A stretch of 64,000 nt of DNA, from contig NZ_QSRL01000001.1 in the NCBI RefSeq assembly GCF_003437035.1, forward strand, positions 62,001-126,000. Reading direction: 5' to 3'. A model generated the notes under the pieces. The model did not search any database. It saw only the letters and a list, made by a program, of their open reading frames with translations, and was not told the origin of the DNA. Numbering within the stretch: position 1 is the first letter of the stretch; each line of letters starts with the position of its first letter. This DNA is from Collinsella sp. TF08-11AT (GTDB lineage Bacteria > Actinomycetota > Coriobacteriia > Coriobacteriales > Coriobacteriaceae). Positions 42,885-52,362 of this stretch are shown piece by piece. The position numbers and the translations under genes are program-made.

Positions 42885-43027
42885 AAAGAAATCCTCGCAA
42901 TTGAGTCGCAATGAAAAAGTCCATAACGTTACTAGTTTATGGCATTTTGAGCATCGACAGCTAAACTCCAGACACGGACATCAATTGGCGAAAATGTGGC
43001 ACAACGCCTTTTCCGTCTTGGCGCCAG

Positions 43028-44050
43028 CTACACCGTCAAAAACACCATCGCGATAATCATGGCAAAGCCCGCCAGGTCGGTGGGCAAAAACACCGTTCCC
43101 AGCATAAGGGCGCTGGTGATGGTGGCCGAAACCGGCTCCATGGTTCCAAGGAGGCTCGCGCGCACCGAGCCAATCTCCTTAACGCCCTGCATGTAGAACA
43201 TATAGGCGAAGAACGACCCCACCACAATAAATATCGCGAGCGCGCCGACACCCGAGGGGCCGAGCGCCGGCATATGCGCCCACGGCTGGGTAAAGATACT
43301 CATCACGATTCCCGCCGAAAGCATGGCCGAGCCCGTGACGACCGGGCTACCGTATTTGTTGAGGATTCCGGCAGGGATGATTGCTATGCAGGCACCGCCC
43401 ACTGCGCACAAAAGGCCCGAGAGCAGGCCCATCGGCGAGATGTTGAGCGTACTGGGGTCGCCGCCCGTGGCGATCAAAAACGTTCCGCCCAATGCGAGCA
43501 AAATGCCAAGAGCCTCGCGCGTGCGCGGCAGTCGATGCGCGGTGACGCAGGCATACCCCATGACGACCACCAGCTGCAGGCACTGGAAGACGGTCGCGGT
43601 GCCCGCGTTGGTCAGGCGCACGGCTGACAGATAGCAAAGCTGGTTGAACAGCAGGCCAAAGATCGTAAACAGAATAAGCTGCTTGCGATCGGCGGGGGTA
43701 GTCCACAGCTCGATCAAGCGGTCGCGGTCTTTTCTGAGCACAACGAACATAAAGAGCAGGCCAGCGATAACTTGGCGCACGCTCATCAGCCAAAACGTCT
43801 CGATATGGCACACGTCAAAGAGGTAGCTGGCGCTGGTGCCAGAAAAACCCCAAAACGTACCGCCGGCAAACGCGGCGAGCGTACCCAGGGCCATCTTGCG
43901 CGTCTGGGCGTCGTTGAGGCGGTCGCGCCATGCGCGGCGGGTGCTGCGGCTCAGCTCGTCAGTCCCCTCGGGCACGATAAAATCAGATGCCGCCGTCATC
44001 GGTACCGAAGCCCTTTCACGTGCACACTGCGCCGAGCGCTTCTGTTCCAT
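43028..44050 (-). CDS. EamA/DMT-superfamily permease
   Basis: A 340-aa inner-membrane transporter with about ten hydrophobic helices arranged as two EamA repeats. The first begins LGTLAAFAGGTFWGFSGTSASYLF and the second ISPMGLLSGLLCAVGGACIAI. A hydrophilic N-terminal tail of about 50 residues is unusual. A later ATG (43999) would shorten it, but ATG 44050 has GGGGGAG just upstream. Substrate cannot be inferred. It is upstream of glmM/DUF4012 and downstream of the SipW cluster, separated from the latter by a weak hairpin (GCAGATG/CATCTGC near 44117-44138). Confidence 0.85.
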   Translation of the reverse strand: MEQKRSAQCARERASVPMTAASDFIVPEGTDELSRSTRRAWRDRLNDAQTRKMALGTLAAFAGGTFWGFSGTSASYLFDVCHIETFWLMSVRQVIAGLLFMFVVLRKDRDRLIELWTTPADRKQLILFTIFGLLFNQLCYLSAVRLTNAGTATVFQCLQLVVVMGYACVTAHRLPRTREALGILLALGGTFLIATGGDPSTLNISPMGLLSGLLCAVGGACIAIIPAGILNKYGSPVVTGSAMLSAGIVMSIFTQPWAHMPALGPSGVGALAIFIVVGSFFAYMFYMQGVKEIGSVRASLLGTMEPVSATITSALMLGTVFLPTDLAGFAMIIAMVFLTV

Positions 44051-44175
44051 CCCACTCCCCCGAAATCAATTGGCAATAAAGCGTCCAAACTGTAGCACGA
44101 ATATTGGTATGAAATAGCAGATGATGCGGAGCATCTGCGAGCGTCCAAATTGCAGGGACGAAAGGCACCGATGAG

Positions 44176-44889
44176 CTATGCCGAGCGGTTGGAATCGCCT
44201 GGGGCGCCGGGATCGGCTTCCGCACTTTCATCGGTATGGCCACCGTCGGCATCGCCCTCGTCACCGGCGTCGCCCTGCTCCTCCTGCTCGCGACGGCGCT
44301 TTTCGCGAATCTGCTCAACGGCGGCTCGCAAGGCGGCCTCGTCCTCGGCGCGTGCCACCTCTTGCGTTGTCTTGACCATATGGCGAATCTCGAGCACCAG
44401 CAGCACGATCAGCGGCACCACGATAAGCGGAAAGAACAGCAGCGGATTGGTGAGCAACGAGACCACCACGCCCAGCCCCGCCGAGACAAAGACCACGCGC
44501 CCCACCACGTCGGCGGCGGGCACGGGCGCAGCATCCTCGACCGGATTGGCATCGCCCTTGGTGCGGTAAACCGGCGTGCCGTCGGCCGCATCCTCCACGG
44601 CAACGATGCGATGCGTGTTGAGCGAACCCTCCAGCGCGTCATCGGACGAATGGAAGGTGATGATGTCGCCGACCTGGTAGGCCTGGCTGTTGTCGGTATC
44701 GACGACGATAAACGAATGCACGGGAATCGCCGGCTCCATCGAGCCGGTCAGCGTACGCATAAAGCCGTAGCCCATGATGGTGGGAATCTCGCCGGCGGGC
44801 GTGAACACCGTGCGCAGCAGCACCACAAAGGCGACCAGGATCACCACGGTCGCCAACACGTTGATCACGCGGAGCACGTGCTTCATCAC
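44176..44889 (-). CDS. sipW: SipW-like signal peptidase I (copy 1)
   Basis: S26B-type signal peptidase that should cut the signal peptides of TasA-like exported proteins. The 237-aa protein has an N-terminal helix (VLATVVILVAFVVLL), the Ser motif TGSMEP (S50) and NTHRI with H93, the Ser-His dyad typical of the SipW/ER class instead of Ser-Lys. GDIITFHS and RTKGDANPVEDA follow, then a second helix pair and a cytosolic charged tail. The start is GTG 44889 (or ATG 44886) with AAGGA upstream, overlapping the stop of the DUF2357 gene. Last gene of the cluster. Confidence 0.88.
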   Translation of the reverse strand: MMKHVLRVINVLATVVILVAFVVLLRTVFTPAGEIPTIMGYGFMRTLTGSMEPAIPVHSFIVVDTDNSQAYQVGDIITFHSSDDALEGSLNTHRIVAVEDAADGTPVYRTKGDANPVEDAAPVPAADVVGRVVFVSAGLGVVVSLLTNPLLFFPLIVVPLIVLLVLEIRHMVKTTQEVARAEDEAALRAAVEQIREKRRREQEEQGDAGDEGDADGGHTDESAEADPGAPGDSNRSA

Positions 44890-47132
44890 TTGTCGGCGTC
44901 CTTTGCGGAAGGCTCGGGGTCGGCAGCGACCTCGCCCTCGGTGGCATCCGCCGCAGAAGCGCCATCCTCGTCAGGCGCGGCGACCACGCCCTCGCCAGCC
45001 TCTCCGCGCAAGCGAGCCAGCAGATAGCGCGACAGGCTGTTGCCCTCGGCACGGCGCTCGGCGCGGGCGCGATCGCGCTCGGCCTGTTCCAGCTCGTGCG
45101 CCAACGAGGCCAAGCGCTGCTGCATCTCCGCGCGGGCGGCCTCGAGCTCGCGCTCGTGCGCGGCCTTTGCGGCGGCGAGCTCCTGCTCAATACGCTCCCC
45201 CGCCTCGAGCTCAGCTGCAGCGATACGCGCGTCGGCGTCGGCACGAGCCTCCTCGGCGGCACGCGCGGCGGCATCGCGCTCGGCAGCGGCAGCGGCGACC
45301 TTCTCGCTGGCATCCACCGTAGCCTGCTCAACGGCAGAATCGGCGGCAGCACGGGCGGCGTCGATCGCAGCATCGGCGGCCTGCTGGGCGGCAGCAACCT
45401 TCTCCTCGGCCGCGGCAACGGTGTCGGCGAGCTTCTGCTCCGCCTCGGCCGCGGCGACGTCGGCAGTCTCCTGCGCGGCACGGGCATCGCGCTCGGCCGC
45501 CAGCCGCACTTCCTCGATCTGCAACTTGGCGGCATCCAGCTTGGCATGCACCTCGGCGAGCTCCTTGGCAGACGCCTCGCGCACGCCGGCAAGCTCGGCT
45601 GCGGCGGCGTCCTTGGCGGCCTGCAGCTCGGCAGCGTCGGCAGCCGTCTTGGCAGCCAAGGCTGCGGCAGACTCACTCTTGACCCGCGCGACTTGCTCGG
45701 CAGCAGTCTGCTCGGCAGCCGCGACCCTAGCACCTGCGTCGGCGCGGGCGACTGAGACCTCGGCATCGGCCTCGGCGCGCATCCGCTCAAGCTGAGCCGC
45801 CGCGGTCTCACGTGCTTCTGCAGCGGCATCCTCGGCAGCCTTTTTACCGGCCTCGACATCCTCCAGCGAGGCGCGCAGCTCCTCAACATCAGCCTCGGCC
45901 ACCTGAGCGCGCTGCGTCAACGCCAGCTCGCGTGTCTTGGCCTCGTCCAGTTCATCTACCAGATCGTCGCGCTCATCGGTCAGCGCGTGCGCCTGCACTT
46001 TCCAGGACTTCAGCTGCCCCTGCAGCTCCTCGATCTGCTCGCGCGCCTCGGCCAGCGCCTGCTCGGCATCGAGCTGGGCCTGCGTGACCTCCTCCACAAA
46101 CACGCGACGGACCTCGACGTCGGGCAGGTCGGGACTATCGACCTGCACCTCCTTAATCTCCTTAATAAACTTGGGCGCCACCGGCGCGTGTTGCACGCTC
46201 TCGAGCTCCTGCAGGTTGCGCTCATCGTCGGTCAGGCTCTTAAAGACGGCGTAATTGTTGATGAGGTTGGTGTACATCTGCACCATGTACTCTTCATCGA
46301 ACGCCAGCGCCTGCTGCTGCACGTCGATGTTGTAGCCCACCTTGTCGTAACGCTCCATAAACTGCCACAGCTGGTAGCACTTGCGGTAGTTGGGGTCCTT
46401 CATGATGAGGTTGGTGCGCTGGATGGGGCTGCGAACCGCACTGCAGCCGTTCATGATCTGGCAGAACGACGCGCCGCGCAGCGCCATGACCAGACGGCGC
46501 ACGCGGTCGATGCGCATAAAGACGTCCATGTTGTCGGCGTCGTTCTCGGCAAAGCTCTGACGGTTTTTGACCGTCATCTCGACGTTGTACTCGATCTCCT
46601 CGTACGCATCGTCGATCTTGCTGTGCATCTTAAAGCGGTTGCGGATCTCGTTGCCCGTCGACCAAAAGATCACGTCGGTACGCTTATCCACAAACGTCAG
46701 CAAGCGCTGAATCAGATGGTAGATAAAGCGGTTCTCGTACAGGTCGTACGTCTCGACGGTATTGACGTTGAGGATGCGCGTGGGGTGGACGCTGCCATCG
46801 TCGCTCGGCGCCAGGAACTGCGTGTTCTGGCTCAGATGACGGACACTGTCGGCGCTGATCTTTTTGGCGAGCGAAACCGGCACTACCTCTTCCTCGGTGG
46901 TGATGAAGCGGCGCGGCTTTTCGATAATGGTGTTGATGGCGTCGAGCGAGTCCTCGATCATGCTGATCCATTCCTCGTCCACCACCTTGACGAGCTCCTC
47001 GCGCTGCTGCTCGATCGTGGTGCCCGAGGCCTGCGCCATCTCAAACAGATAGCGAAAGTAGCGGCTGTCCTCCTGGATGGGCTCCATCTGCTCGGAGAAG
47101 CTGGTATAGAGGTCCTGAATGGTCTCGGACAT
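44886..47132 (-). CDS. DUF2357 (McrC-N-like) protein with long Ala/Glu coiled coil
   Basis: A 748-aa protein in two parts. Residues 1-340 contain the DUF2357 signature TRILNVNTVETYDLYENRFIYHLIQRLL, the N-terminal domain of McrC-type partners of McrB ATPases. I see no PD-(D/E)XK nuclease domain after it. Residues 345-720 are a very Ala/Glu/Arg-rich coiled coil with a heptad pattern (many AEAEQ, EAR and ADA repeats) and the tail is acidic. There is no membrane helix or signal peptide. It lies directly downstream of the membrane-bound AAA+ gene and overlaps the SipW copy 1 start. It is probably the cytosolic partner of that ATPase. Confidence 0.75.
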   Translation of the reverse strand: MSETIQDLYTSFSEQMEPIQEDSRYFRYLFEMAQASGTTIEQQREELVKVVDEEWISMIEDSLDAINTIIEKPRRFITTEEEVVPVSLAKKISADSVRHLSQNTQFLAPSDDGSVHPTRILNVNTVETYDLYENRFIYHLIQRLLTFVDKRTDVIFWSTGNEIRNRFKMHSKIDDAYEEIEYNVEMTVKNRQSFAENDADNMDVFMRIDRVRRLVMALRGASFCQIMNGCSAVRSPIQRTNLIMKDPNYRKCYQLWQFMERYDKVGYNIDVQQQALAFDEEYMVQMYTNLINNYAVFKSLTDDERNLQELESVQHAPVAPKFIKEIKEVQVDSPDLPDVEVRRVFVEEVTQAQLDAEQALAEAREQIEELQGQLKSWKVQAHALTDERDDLVDELDEAKTRELALTQRAQVAEADVEELRASLEDVEAGKKAAEDAAAEARETAAAQLERMRAEADAEVSVARADAGARVAAAEQTAAEQVARVKSESAAALAAKTAADAAELQAAKDAAAAELAGVREASAKELAEVHAKLDAAKLQIEEVRLAAERDARAAQETADVAAAEAEQKLADTVAAAEEKVAAAQQAADAAIDAARAAADSAVEQATVDASEKVAAAAAERDAAARAAEEARADADARIAAAELEAGERIEQELAAAKAAHERELEAARAEMQQRLASLAHELEQAERDRARAERRAEGNSLSRYLLARLRGEAGEGVVAAPDEDGASAADATEGEVAADPEPSAKDADK

Positions 47133-47201
47133 GGGTTACTCCATAGGTTGGATCGATCGGAAAGGGACGGGGCGACATCACGCCGCCCCGCACTTACGCC
47201 A

Positions 47202-48902
47202 TTAGTAGAAGTTCTGGATCCGCTGCAGGTACATGACGGAATCGGGCAGGCCGCCCTCGCCAAAGGTCTTCTCGATGTACTCGATCAGGCCCTTCATCTC
47301 ATCGCGCACAAAGCTCACGTTCATGGACTCAAACTTCTTGAGCACCTTGCGGGCGATGATGTAGTCCATGCCGCCCAGCTCGGTGCCGCCGCACGCCACG
47401 TACACGGGGATAAAGTCGTACATCTGCTTGATGATACGGTTGCCAAAGGCCAGCTTAAAGCGGGTCTGCAGGTACTGGTCCAGCTTGTGCATCTTCTGGA
47501 GCAGCTCGTCGTCGATCACGTACTCGACCTTGGCCTTTTGGAACAGATACTGCAGGTGGTCGGCCGTCACGTGCACGCGCTCGTGCGGCTCGCACTCAAA
47601 CGCGTCGGCACGCTCGTTGAGCTCGATGGGGATCGCGCGGTCGTACACCTTGTCCGTGATGGTAAAGGTGGAGTCGTCGTTGTTGGCGGTGCCGATAAAC
47701 CATAGGCTATCGGGGATGGTGAGCTTGCCGTCGTGCAGGCCCTTGGGGTCGGCGGCCCACTGGGTGGGCACCAGATCGAGCACCCACTCGTCGTGGCTGG
47801 GCATCTCGAGCACCGACAGGATCTCGGCAAAGTAGTACTCCACGCGGGCGAGGTTCATCTCGTCGAGCACGATCATGGACGGGTCCTGGCGAAGGCCCGC
47901 CTCGTACACGGCGCGGAGGAACTCGGTCTCGTTAAAGCGCTTGGAAAACTCGTTAAAGTAGCCCAGTACCTCGGTGCGATCGCGAAAACTCGGCTGCACC
48001 GACACGATGGTCGCGGGGTTATCCAGATAGCGGCTAAAGCTGTAGGGCAGCGACGTCTTACCGGTACCCGAGATGCCCTCCAGGATCAGCAGCTTGGAGG
48101 CGGCCATGCCGGCCACAAAGCGGCGGATGACCTCAGGCGTGTAGTAGAGCTTCATCTGGCTGCAGGCGAACGCGCGGAAGCTGTCGACAAAGTCCTCCAG
48201 CGAGATAGCATCGTCGTAGACCGGCGATTCCCAGTCGCGGTACTTAAGGTCCACGAGGGAAAGCTTGGGGAAGCGGTTGGCCTGGGCAATTTCTTTTTCC
48301 TCGGCAAGGGTCTTGGCCTCGACGGTGGCCTTGGCCATGGCGGCCGCGGCGTCCTTGACACCCTCGCCATCGAGCGCGAGCGACGCGTTGCCCGACATGA
48401 CGGCCGTCGCCGCAGCGCCCTCGCCCGCAGGCGCACCGGCGCCCGCAGCGGCGCCCACCACGTTGCCCACCGTGGGCAGGTGGTCGTCGGCCAGGGCCGA
48501 GGCGCCCACGTACGGAATCTGCTTGGTACCACCCATGGCATTGACCTTGAGCGCCAGCAGCTTGTTCTTCTCGTCCATGAGATCGAGCACCTGCTTGTTC
48601 AGGCGACCGATCTCGCGATAGAGCGCCTTGTTGGACGTGTCGTCGCGATGCAGGCGACGGTTGATGCGGTAGCGGTGGACCAGAATGGCCACGATCAGCA
48701 CGGGAACCGCGATGAGCATGGCAAACAGAATGACCGCACCGATCTTGCCCACCAGGTCAAACGTGGTGAAGTAGGTCATAAAGATGTTGAAGTACTCAAC
48801 CCAGCCAAACACCAGCAGGTTAAGGATAGAGCTCACGACGGCAACGACGTTATAGACGACCTTTGCCAGCAGCTCCCAGGCAAATCCCAGAAACTCACTC
48901 AC
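47202..48902 (-). CDS. Membrane-anchored McrB-like AAA+ ATPase
   Basis: A 566-aa protein with two N-terminal membrane segments (about 13-33 and 54-76), a coiled coil (85-120), an Ala/Gly-rich linker and an AAA+ domain. Walker A is ILEGISGTGKTSL (272-284). Walker B is MIVLDEMNLARVEYYF (343-358), the McrB-family form. The position of the McrB GTPase motif MNxxD reads GTANNDDST, so ATP is the probable nucleotide. The start is GTG 48902 with AGGAGGA upstream, overlapping the SipW copy 2 stop by 8 nt. It acts at the inner face of the membrane. Confidence 0.8.
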   Translation of the reverse strand: MSEFLGFAWELLAKVVYNVVAVVSSILNLLVFGWVEYFNIFMTYFTTFDLVGKIGAVILFAMLIAVPVLIVAILVHRYRINRRLHRDDTSNKALYREIGRLNKQVLDLMDEKNKLLALKVNAMGGTKQIPYVGASALADDHLPTVGNVVGAAAGAGAPAGEGAAATAVMSGNASLALDGEGVKDAAAAMAKATVEAKTLAEEKEIAQANRFPKLSLVDLKYRDWESPVYDDAISLEDFVDSFRAFACSQMKLYYTPEVIRRFVAGMAASKLLILEGISGTGKTSLPYSFSRYLDNPATIVSVQPSFRDRTEVLGYFNEFSKRFNETEFLRAVYEAGLRQDPSMIVLDEMNLARVEYYFAEILSVLEMPSHDEWVLDLVPTQWAADPKGLHDGKLTIPDSLWFIGTANNDDSTFTITDKVYDRAIPIELNERADAFECEPHERVHVTADHLQYLFQKAKVEYVIDDELLQKMHKLDQYLQTRFKLAFGNRIIKQMYDFIPVYVACGGTELGGMDYIIARKVLKKFESMNVSFVRDEMKGLIEYIEKTFGEGGLPDSVMYLQRIQNFY

Positions 48903-49644
48903 CGTCGGTATCCTCCTGCTTGGTCGCGTTCATCGCCGCCTCGGCCTCGGCCTTTAAACGACGGGCTTCCTCGAGCTTGGCCTCGGCCTGGGCGAGCTGC
49001 TCGGCGGCGTTATCGGCGGCAACGGTGGCGGTGTCACCCTTGCCCTCGGCGTCCACGATGGCAGCCGCGGCGGCCAGGCGGTCCTCCTCGGCCATAGCGC
49101 GCTTAAGGTTCATGCCCACCACGATAAGGTGATACACCTGGTAGATAAAGAACAGCAGCATGGGCAGGACAATCACGATGAGGAAGCCCATGGAGCTGGA
49201 CAGGAAGTCCATGACCTTGCCCATCTGCGGCAACGCGAACAGGTACTTACCAACGATGTCTCCGTCGCTGATGATGTGCGTATCGGCCACGTCGTTGTTG
49301 TCGCCCTTGGTGGTAAAGCTGCGCATGCCGTTGACCTCGTCGATCGCGGCGATGCGGTGCGTGTTGAGCGCGTACTCGTTGTCGATGATGGTGTGGAACG
49401 TCACGATGTCGCCCACCTCGAGCTTGGAGGTGTCGCACTTTTGGATGACGATGAGGTCGCCCTTGTTAAACGTGGGCGCCATGGAGTCGGACTGCACGGC
49501 GAGCGGGGTGAAGCCGGCGATGTCCGAGACGCTGCCGTCCTCGCGCGTGGCGAGCGTGGTGAACGCGTACAGGGCCGCTACCAGGATGATGATCCACATG
49601 ACGACGCTCAGTGCGATGGGTGCGGCTTTTTTAACAGATTGCAT
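48895..49644 (-). CDS. SipW-like signal peptidase I (copy 2)
   Basis: A 249-aa S26B signal peptidase: N-terminal helix (PIALSVVMWIIILVAALYAF), VQSDSMAP with S54, LEVGDIVTF, and NTHRI with H96, giving a Ser-His dyad. TTKGDNNDVAD follows, then a C-terminal helix (MGFLIVIVLPMLLFFIYQ) and an Ala/Glu-rich cytosolic coiled tail of about 75 residues. The tail resembles that of copy 1 and the coiled coil of the DUF2357 protein, so they may interact. It lies directly downstream of the four TasA-like genes. Confidence 0.88.
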   Translation of the reverse strand: MQSVKKAAPIALSVVMWIIILVAALYAFTTLATREDGSVSDIAGFTPLAVQSDSMAPTFNKGDLIVIQKCDTSKLEVGDIVTFHTIIDNEYALNTHRIAAIDEVNGMRSFTTKGDNNDVADTHIISDGDIVGKYLFALPQMGKVMDFLSSSMGFLIVIVLPMLLFFIYQVYHLIVVGMNLKRAMAEEDRLAAAAAIVDAEGKGDTATVAADNAAEQLAQAEAKLEEARRLKAEAEAAMNATKQEDTDGE

Positions 49645-49704
49645 GATGTCCCTTACTACCGTGTCTGACTAGGTCGTGCGCGGCCCGGTGGCCGCCGTGC
49701 ATAT

Positions 49705-50511
49705 CTACTGTTCTTCGATGCCCTCAAAGCGCATCGAAACCGAATAGTTAGCTCCCTTTAGCATATTAGTGCAATTTGGGTCCGTTCCCTCGAGCCATAT
49801 GCGAACGGTTACCGGCTTGTCCGTATCTTTTATTAGGTCGAACATGTCGCTGGCAGCGTTCGCTGCTCCCGAGTCGAGCCCAAAGACGGTGGCCGCACCA
49901 GACGAGCCCCCGCCTCCGTTGGGGTTGTAGACCCAGGTGTGGCCATCGGCGGTAAAGCTCATGCGCATGGCGCTGGCCATGCCCTGCGTGTCGGAGCTAA
50001 ACCGCGTGCCGGACACGCCGCCGTCGCCGTCCTGCCCGGTCAGGCGAACGCGCAAGTCCGTGCTGCTCATAAAGTGCAGCGTGAACTCCAGGTAGGCGCC
50101 GGTGGCGGGGTCGGCGGTAGAGCCGTCTTCGAAGGTGAAGGTCTGGTAGTCGCTCGTGGTGACGGGCTTGAGCTTGGACGCGTCGATGTCCACGCCCTTT
50201 TCGCTGGCGATGCGCGCCGAGATCTGGTCGAAGCCCAGGCTGTGGACGTATTCGTCGAACGTGGCATGCTCGTCCAGGTCAAAGCGCAGCGAACCGTCGG
50301 CGTTGGCGTCGATCATGAGCATGCGGGTTTTGGCGCTATCGGCGATGGAAAACCAGGCAAAGGTTGCCATGGCTATTGCCACCAGGGCAAACAGCACCAG
50401 CACCACAGTGGTGGTGAGCTTGCGGCGCAGGTCGGTTTCGGCGGGCGCGGCGGCGCCGGCGGGCTTGCCGGTGGCGGGCGTGCAGCTGGCGGCGGGTTGC
50501 TTACGCGTCAT
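49705..50511 (-). CDS. SipW-dependent exported protein (TasA/CalY-like) 1
   Basis: A 268-aa exported protein. After a Thr/Ala/Pro-rich cytosolic tail and RRK, the hydrophobic segment ends in AMATFAWFSIADSA, the A-T-x-A-W-F pattern of SipW substrates, where the peptidase should cut just before or within this motif. The mature part is acidic beta-rich sequence with few cysteines. It ends with VTVRIWLEGTDPNC, shared with its paralogs. Fourth of four tandem paralogs. I infer a surface-fibre or matrix subunit role. Confidence 0.78.
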   Translation of the reverse strand: MTRKQPAASCTPATGKPAGAAAPAETDLRRKLTTTVVLVLFALVAIAMATFAWFSIADSAKTRMLMIDANADGSLRFDLDEHATFDEYVHSLGFDQISARIASEKGVDIDASKLKPVTTSDYQTFTFEDGSTADPATGAYLEFTLHFMSSTDLRVRLTGQDGDGGVSGTRFSSDTQGMASAMRMSFTADGHTWVYNPNGGGGSSGAATVFGLDSGAANAASDMFDLIKDTDKPVTVRIWLEGTDPNCTNMLKGANYSVSMRFEGIEEQ

Positions 50512-50513
50512 GG

Positions 50514-51500
50514 CTACTCACCGTCCAGGGTCGCAAAGAGCGCCAGGTGCAGGGTGCCCGGGTCTTGATGCAGGTAGTCGGCGCTATCGGGGTCGGTTCC
50601 TTCGATGTAGTAATAGATGTCCAGGCGATAGATCTGGCCCAGCGCCAGCGTGGCGAGCGAGTTTTGCGGGCGCTCGGCCGTCTCGCTCGTGTCCAGCGTA
50701 TAAGCGGCCGGGTCCTGCGTCACGTTGGCACCGCAAGCGAGCTGGCCGTTTTGCCAGCCCAGGAGCATGCCATCGGCGTAGCCGGCAAGGCCAGCCGGGG
50801 CGGTCGTGGGATGCTCGCCGCGATGGCCGCTGTCGGAACTGTCGAGCTCAAAGATGTTGGTGGCGAGCACCTGGTTGCCGCTGGAGATCTTAATGCCCAC
50901 GCGGGCCGCGCGCAGCAGCTCGGCGTTGGCGCCCTGCGGGACCAGCGATTCGGCCAGATACAAGTTGACCCTGCCCTTTACTTTGCTGGCACCCGTTCCG
51001 GTAATGGTGGGACGCAGATCGATCCAACCATGGTAGAACGCGGAGCCGTTGTCTTTTGCCTGTTCAAACACCGTGGCATCGCCGGCTGAGTTGTTTTGTG
51101 CGCAGGCGGCAAAGCCGTTGAGGTCAAAGGTCGAGACCGGGTAGAGTGTCACGGCACCGCTCGCGTTAGAAGTCAAGGAAACGTCGCCCTGCTGCGACCA
51201 GCTACCACGATCGGCATCGCCCTGCTCCAGCACCAGCTTGGACGTGTCGCTGTGCACGCTCACCGAGTTGGTGTTGACCTTCATGTTGTTGGTAAACCAG
51301 GCGTAGGTCGCGGCGCCCAAGGTGGCGGCGAGCGCCACCATGACGAGCGCGATGTAGGCACGCGCGCGGCGGGCGTGACGGCGGGCGGCGGCGGGCTCGA
51401 GGCGTTCGCGCTCGGCGGCTGCGTTGGAGGGGACCGCGGGGGTCGCGCTCTCGGCGTTGGCCTTGCAGCTATCTGCTGGCATGTGCTTCTTGTCTTCCAT
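50514..51500 (-). CDS. SipW-dependent exported protein (TasA/CalY-like) 2
   Basis: A 328-aa protein with a long cytosolic Ala-rich N-terminus and RRHARRAR, then AYIALVMVALAATLGAATYAWFTNNMKV, the SipW-type signal with the A-T-Y-A-W-F site. The extracellular part is Ser/Thr/Asn-rich and ends with RLDIYYYIEGTDPDS, a variant of the conserved C-terminal motif in which the Cys is Ser. It starts at ATG 51500 and overlaps or abuts its neighbours within a few nucleotides, so all four are co-translated. Confidence 0.78.
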   Translation of the reverse strand: MEDKKHMPADSCKANAESATPAVPSNAAAERERLEPAAARRHARRARAYIALVMVALAATLGAATYAWFTNNMKVNTNSVSVHSDTSKLVLEQGDADRGSWSQQGDVSLTSNASGAVTLYPVSTFDLNGFAACAQNNSAGDATVFEQAKDNGSAFYHGWIDLRPTITGTGASKVKGRVNLYLAESLVPQGANAELLRAARVGIKISSGNQVLATNIFELDSSDSGHRGEHPTTAPAGLAGYADGMLLGWQNGQLACGANVTQDPAAYTLDTSETAERPQNSLATLALGQIYRLDIYYYIEGTDPDSADYLHQDPGTLHLALFATLDGE

Positions 51501-51514
51501 GTCGCTTCGCCCCC

Positions 51515-52351
51515 TTACGCCTTGGCCGCAGCAAAGGCAAGCTGCAGCACCACATCGCGGGCCTGAGCCTCGTCGATGCAGTTGGCGTCGCAGCCTTCCA
51601 TGTACACAACGTAGCGAACGCTTGCCACTTCGTTGGCGGCCAGCGTGCAGATGGGCGTGGCGCCTGCGCGCGCCGCGGGCGTGTCGCCGGTGCCATCCAT
51701 GCTGTAAGCGCTTATGGCACGCGCGGGGTCGGCGGTGTAGGTCCAGCCCGAGACACCGGGCGCCACGACCACGCCGTCTTGCGCGGTGGTACGCCTACTG
51801 GTGGCGCCCGAGGTGTTGCCCAGATCGTCGCAGGTAAAGATATGCGTTTGCGTGCCCGACTGAGTTGTAATGACCAGGCCCAGACGCAGCGCGGCCAGCA
51901 GCTGCGGGTCGTTCGTCACGCTCATCTGGCCCTGATACAGGTACACGTTGAGCGCGCTATCGCTGCCCTTAAGGTACAGCGTGCCCGAAAGGGCGTAGTC
52001 GTCCAGCCGCGCGGTGCAGTCGGCGTAGTCGGTCGTGATGCCGGCGGCGTTTTGGAACGTGCCGCGCCAAAAGCGGGAAAGGTCTGCCGTCGAGATGGGA
52101 TAGAGCGTCTTGTCGGCGGCGGCAAGCGTTGCCGTTGTGTCCCAGGGCCCGTTGGCCGAAAGACCAATCTGCAGGTCGGCGCCCTCGTCGCTTACCGTGT
52201 GCGCCACGGGCGTCACGTTGGTGTAGCGCGAGTTGCTAAACCAGGCGTAGGTGGCCGCGCTCAAGGCGGCTACCAGCACCAACATCCATGCGGCCGCAGC
52301 AACCATGCGACGGCGCGAGCTTAGGATATCTTTGATGTTCGATACACTCAT
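51515..52351 (-). CDS. SipW-dependent exported protein (TasA/CalY-like) 3
   Basis: A 278-aa protein: SSRRRMVAAAAWMLVLVAALSAATYAWFSNSRYTNV is the signal and ATYAWF site. The mature region is predicted beta-rich. Its C-terminus has SVRYVVYMEGCDANC, the shared motif with two Cys. ATG 52351 has AAGGGGGC upstream. Second of the four tandem paralogs. Confidence 0.78.
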   Translation of the reverse strand: MSVSNIKDILSSRRRMVAAAAWMLVLVAALSAATYAWFSNSRYTNVTPVAHTVSDEGADLQIGLSANGPWDTTATLAAADKTLYPISTADLSRFWRGTFQNAAGITTDYADCTARLDDYALSGTLYLKGSDSALNVYLYQGQMSVTNDPQLLAALRLGLVITTQSGTQTHIFTCDDLGNTSGATSRRTTAQDGVVVAPGVSGWTYTADPARAISAYSMDGTGDTPAARAGATPICTLAANEVASVRYVVYMEGCDANCIDEAQARDVVLQLAFAAAKA

Positions 52352-52362
52352 ACCCAGCCCCC

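Noticed and set aside
45987..47705. A 572-codon plus-strand frame across the DUF2357 and AAA+ genes
   Set aside because: It covers two conserved genes on the other strand and is Leu/His/Val-rich without a plausible fold.
44886..48902. A classical McrBC restriction system
   Set aside because: No nuclease domain in the DUF2357 protein, no DNA-binding N-terminus in the ATPase, and both lie in a SipW secretion locus.
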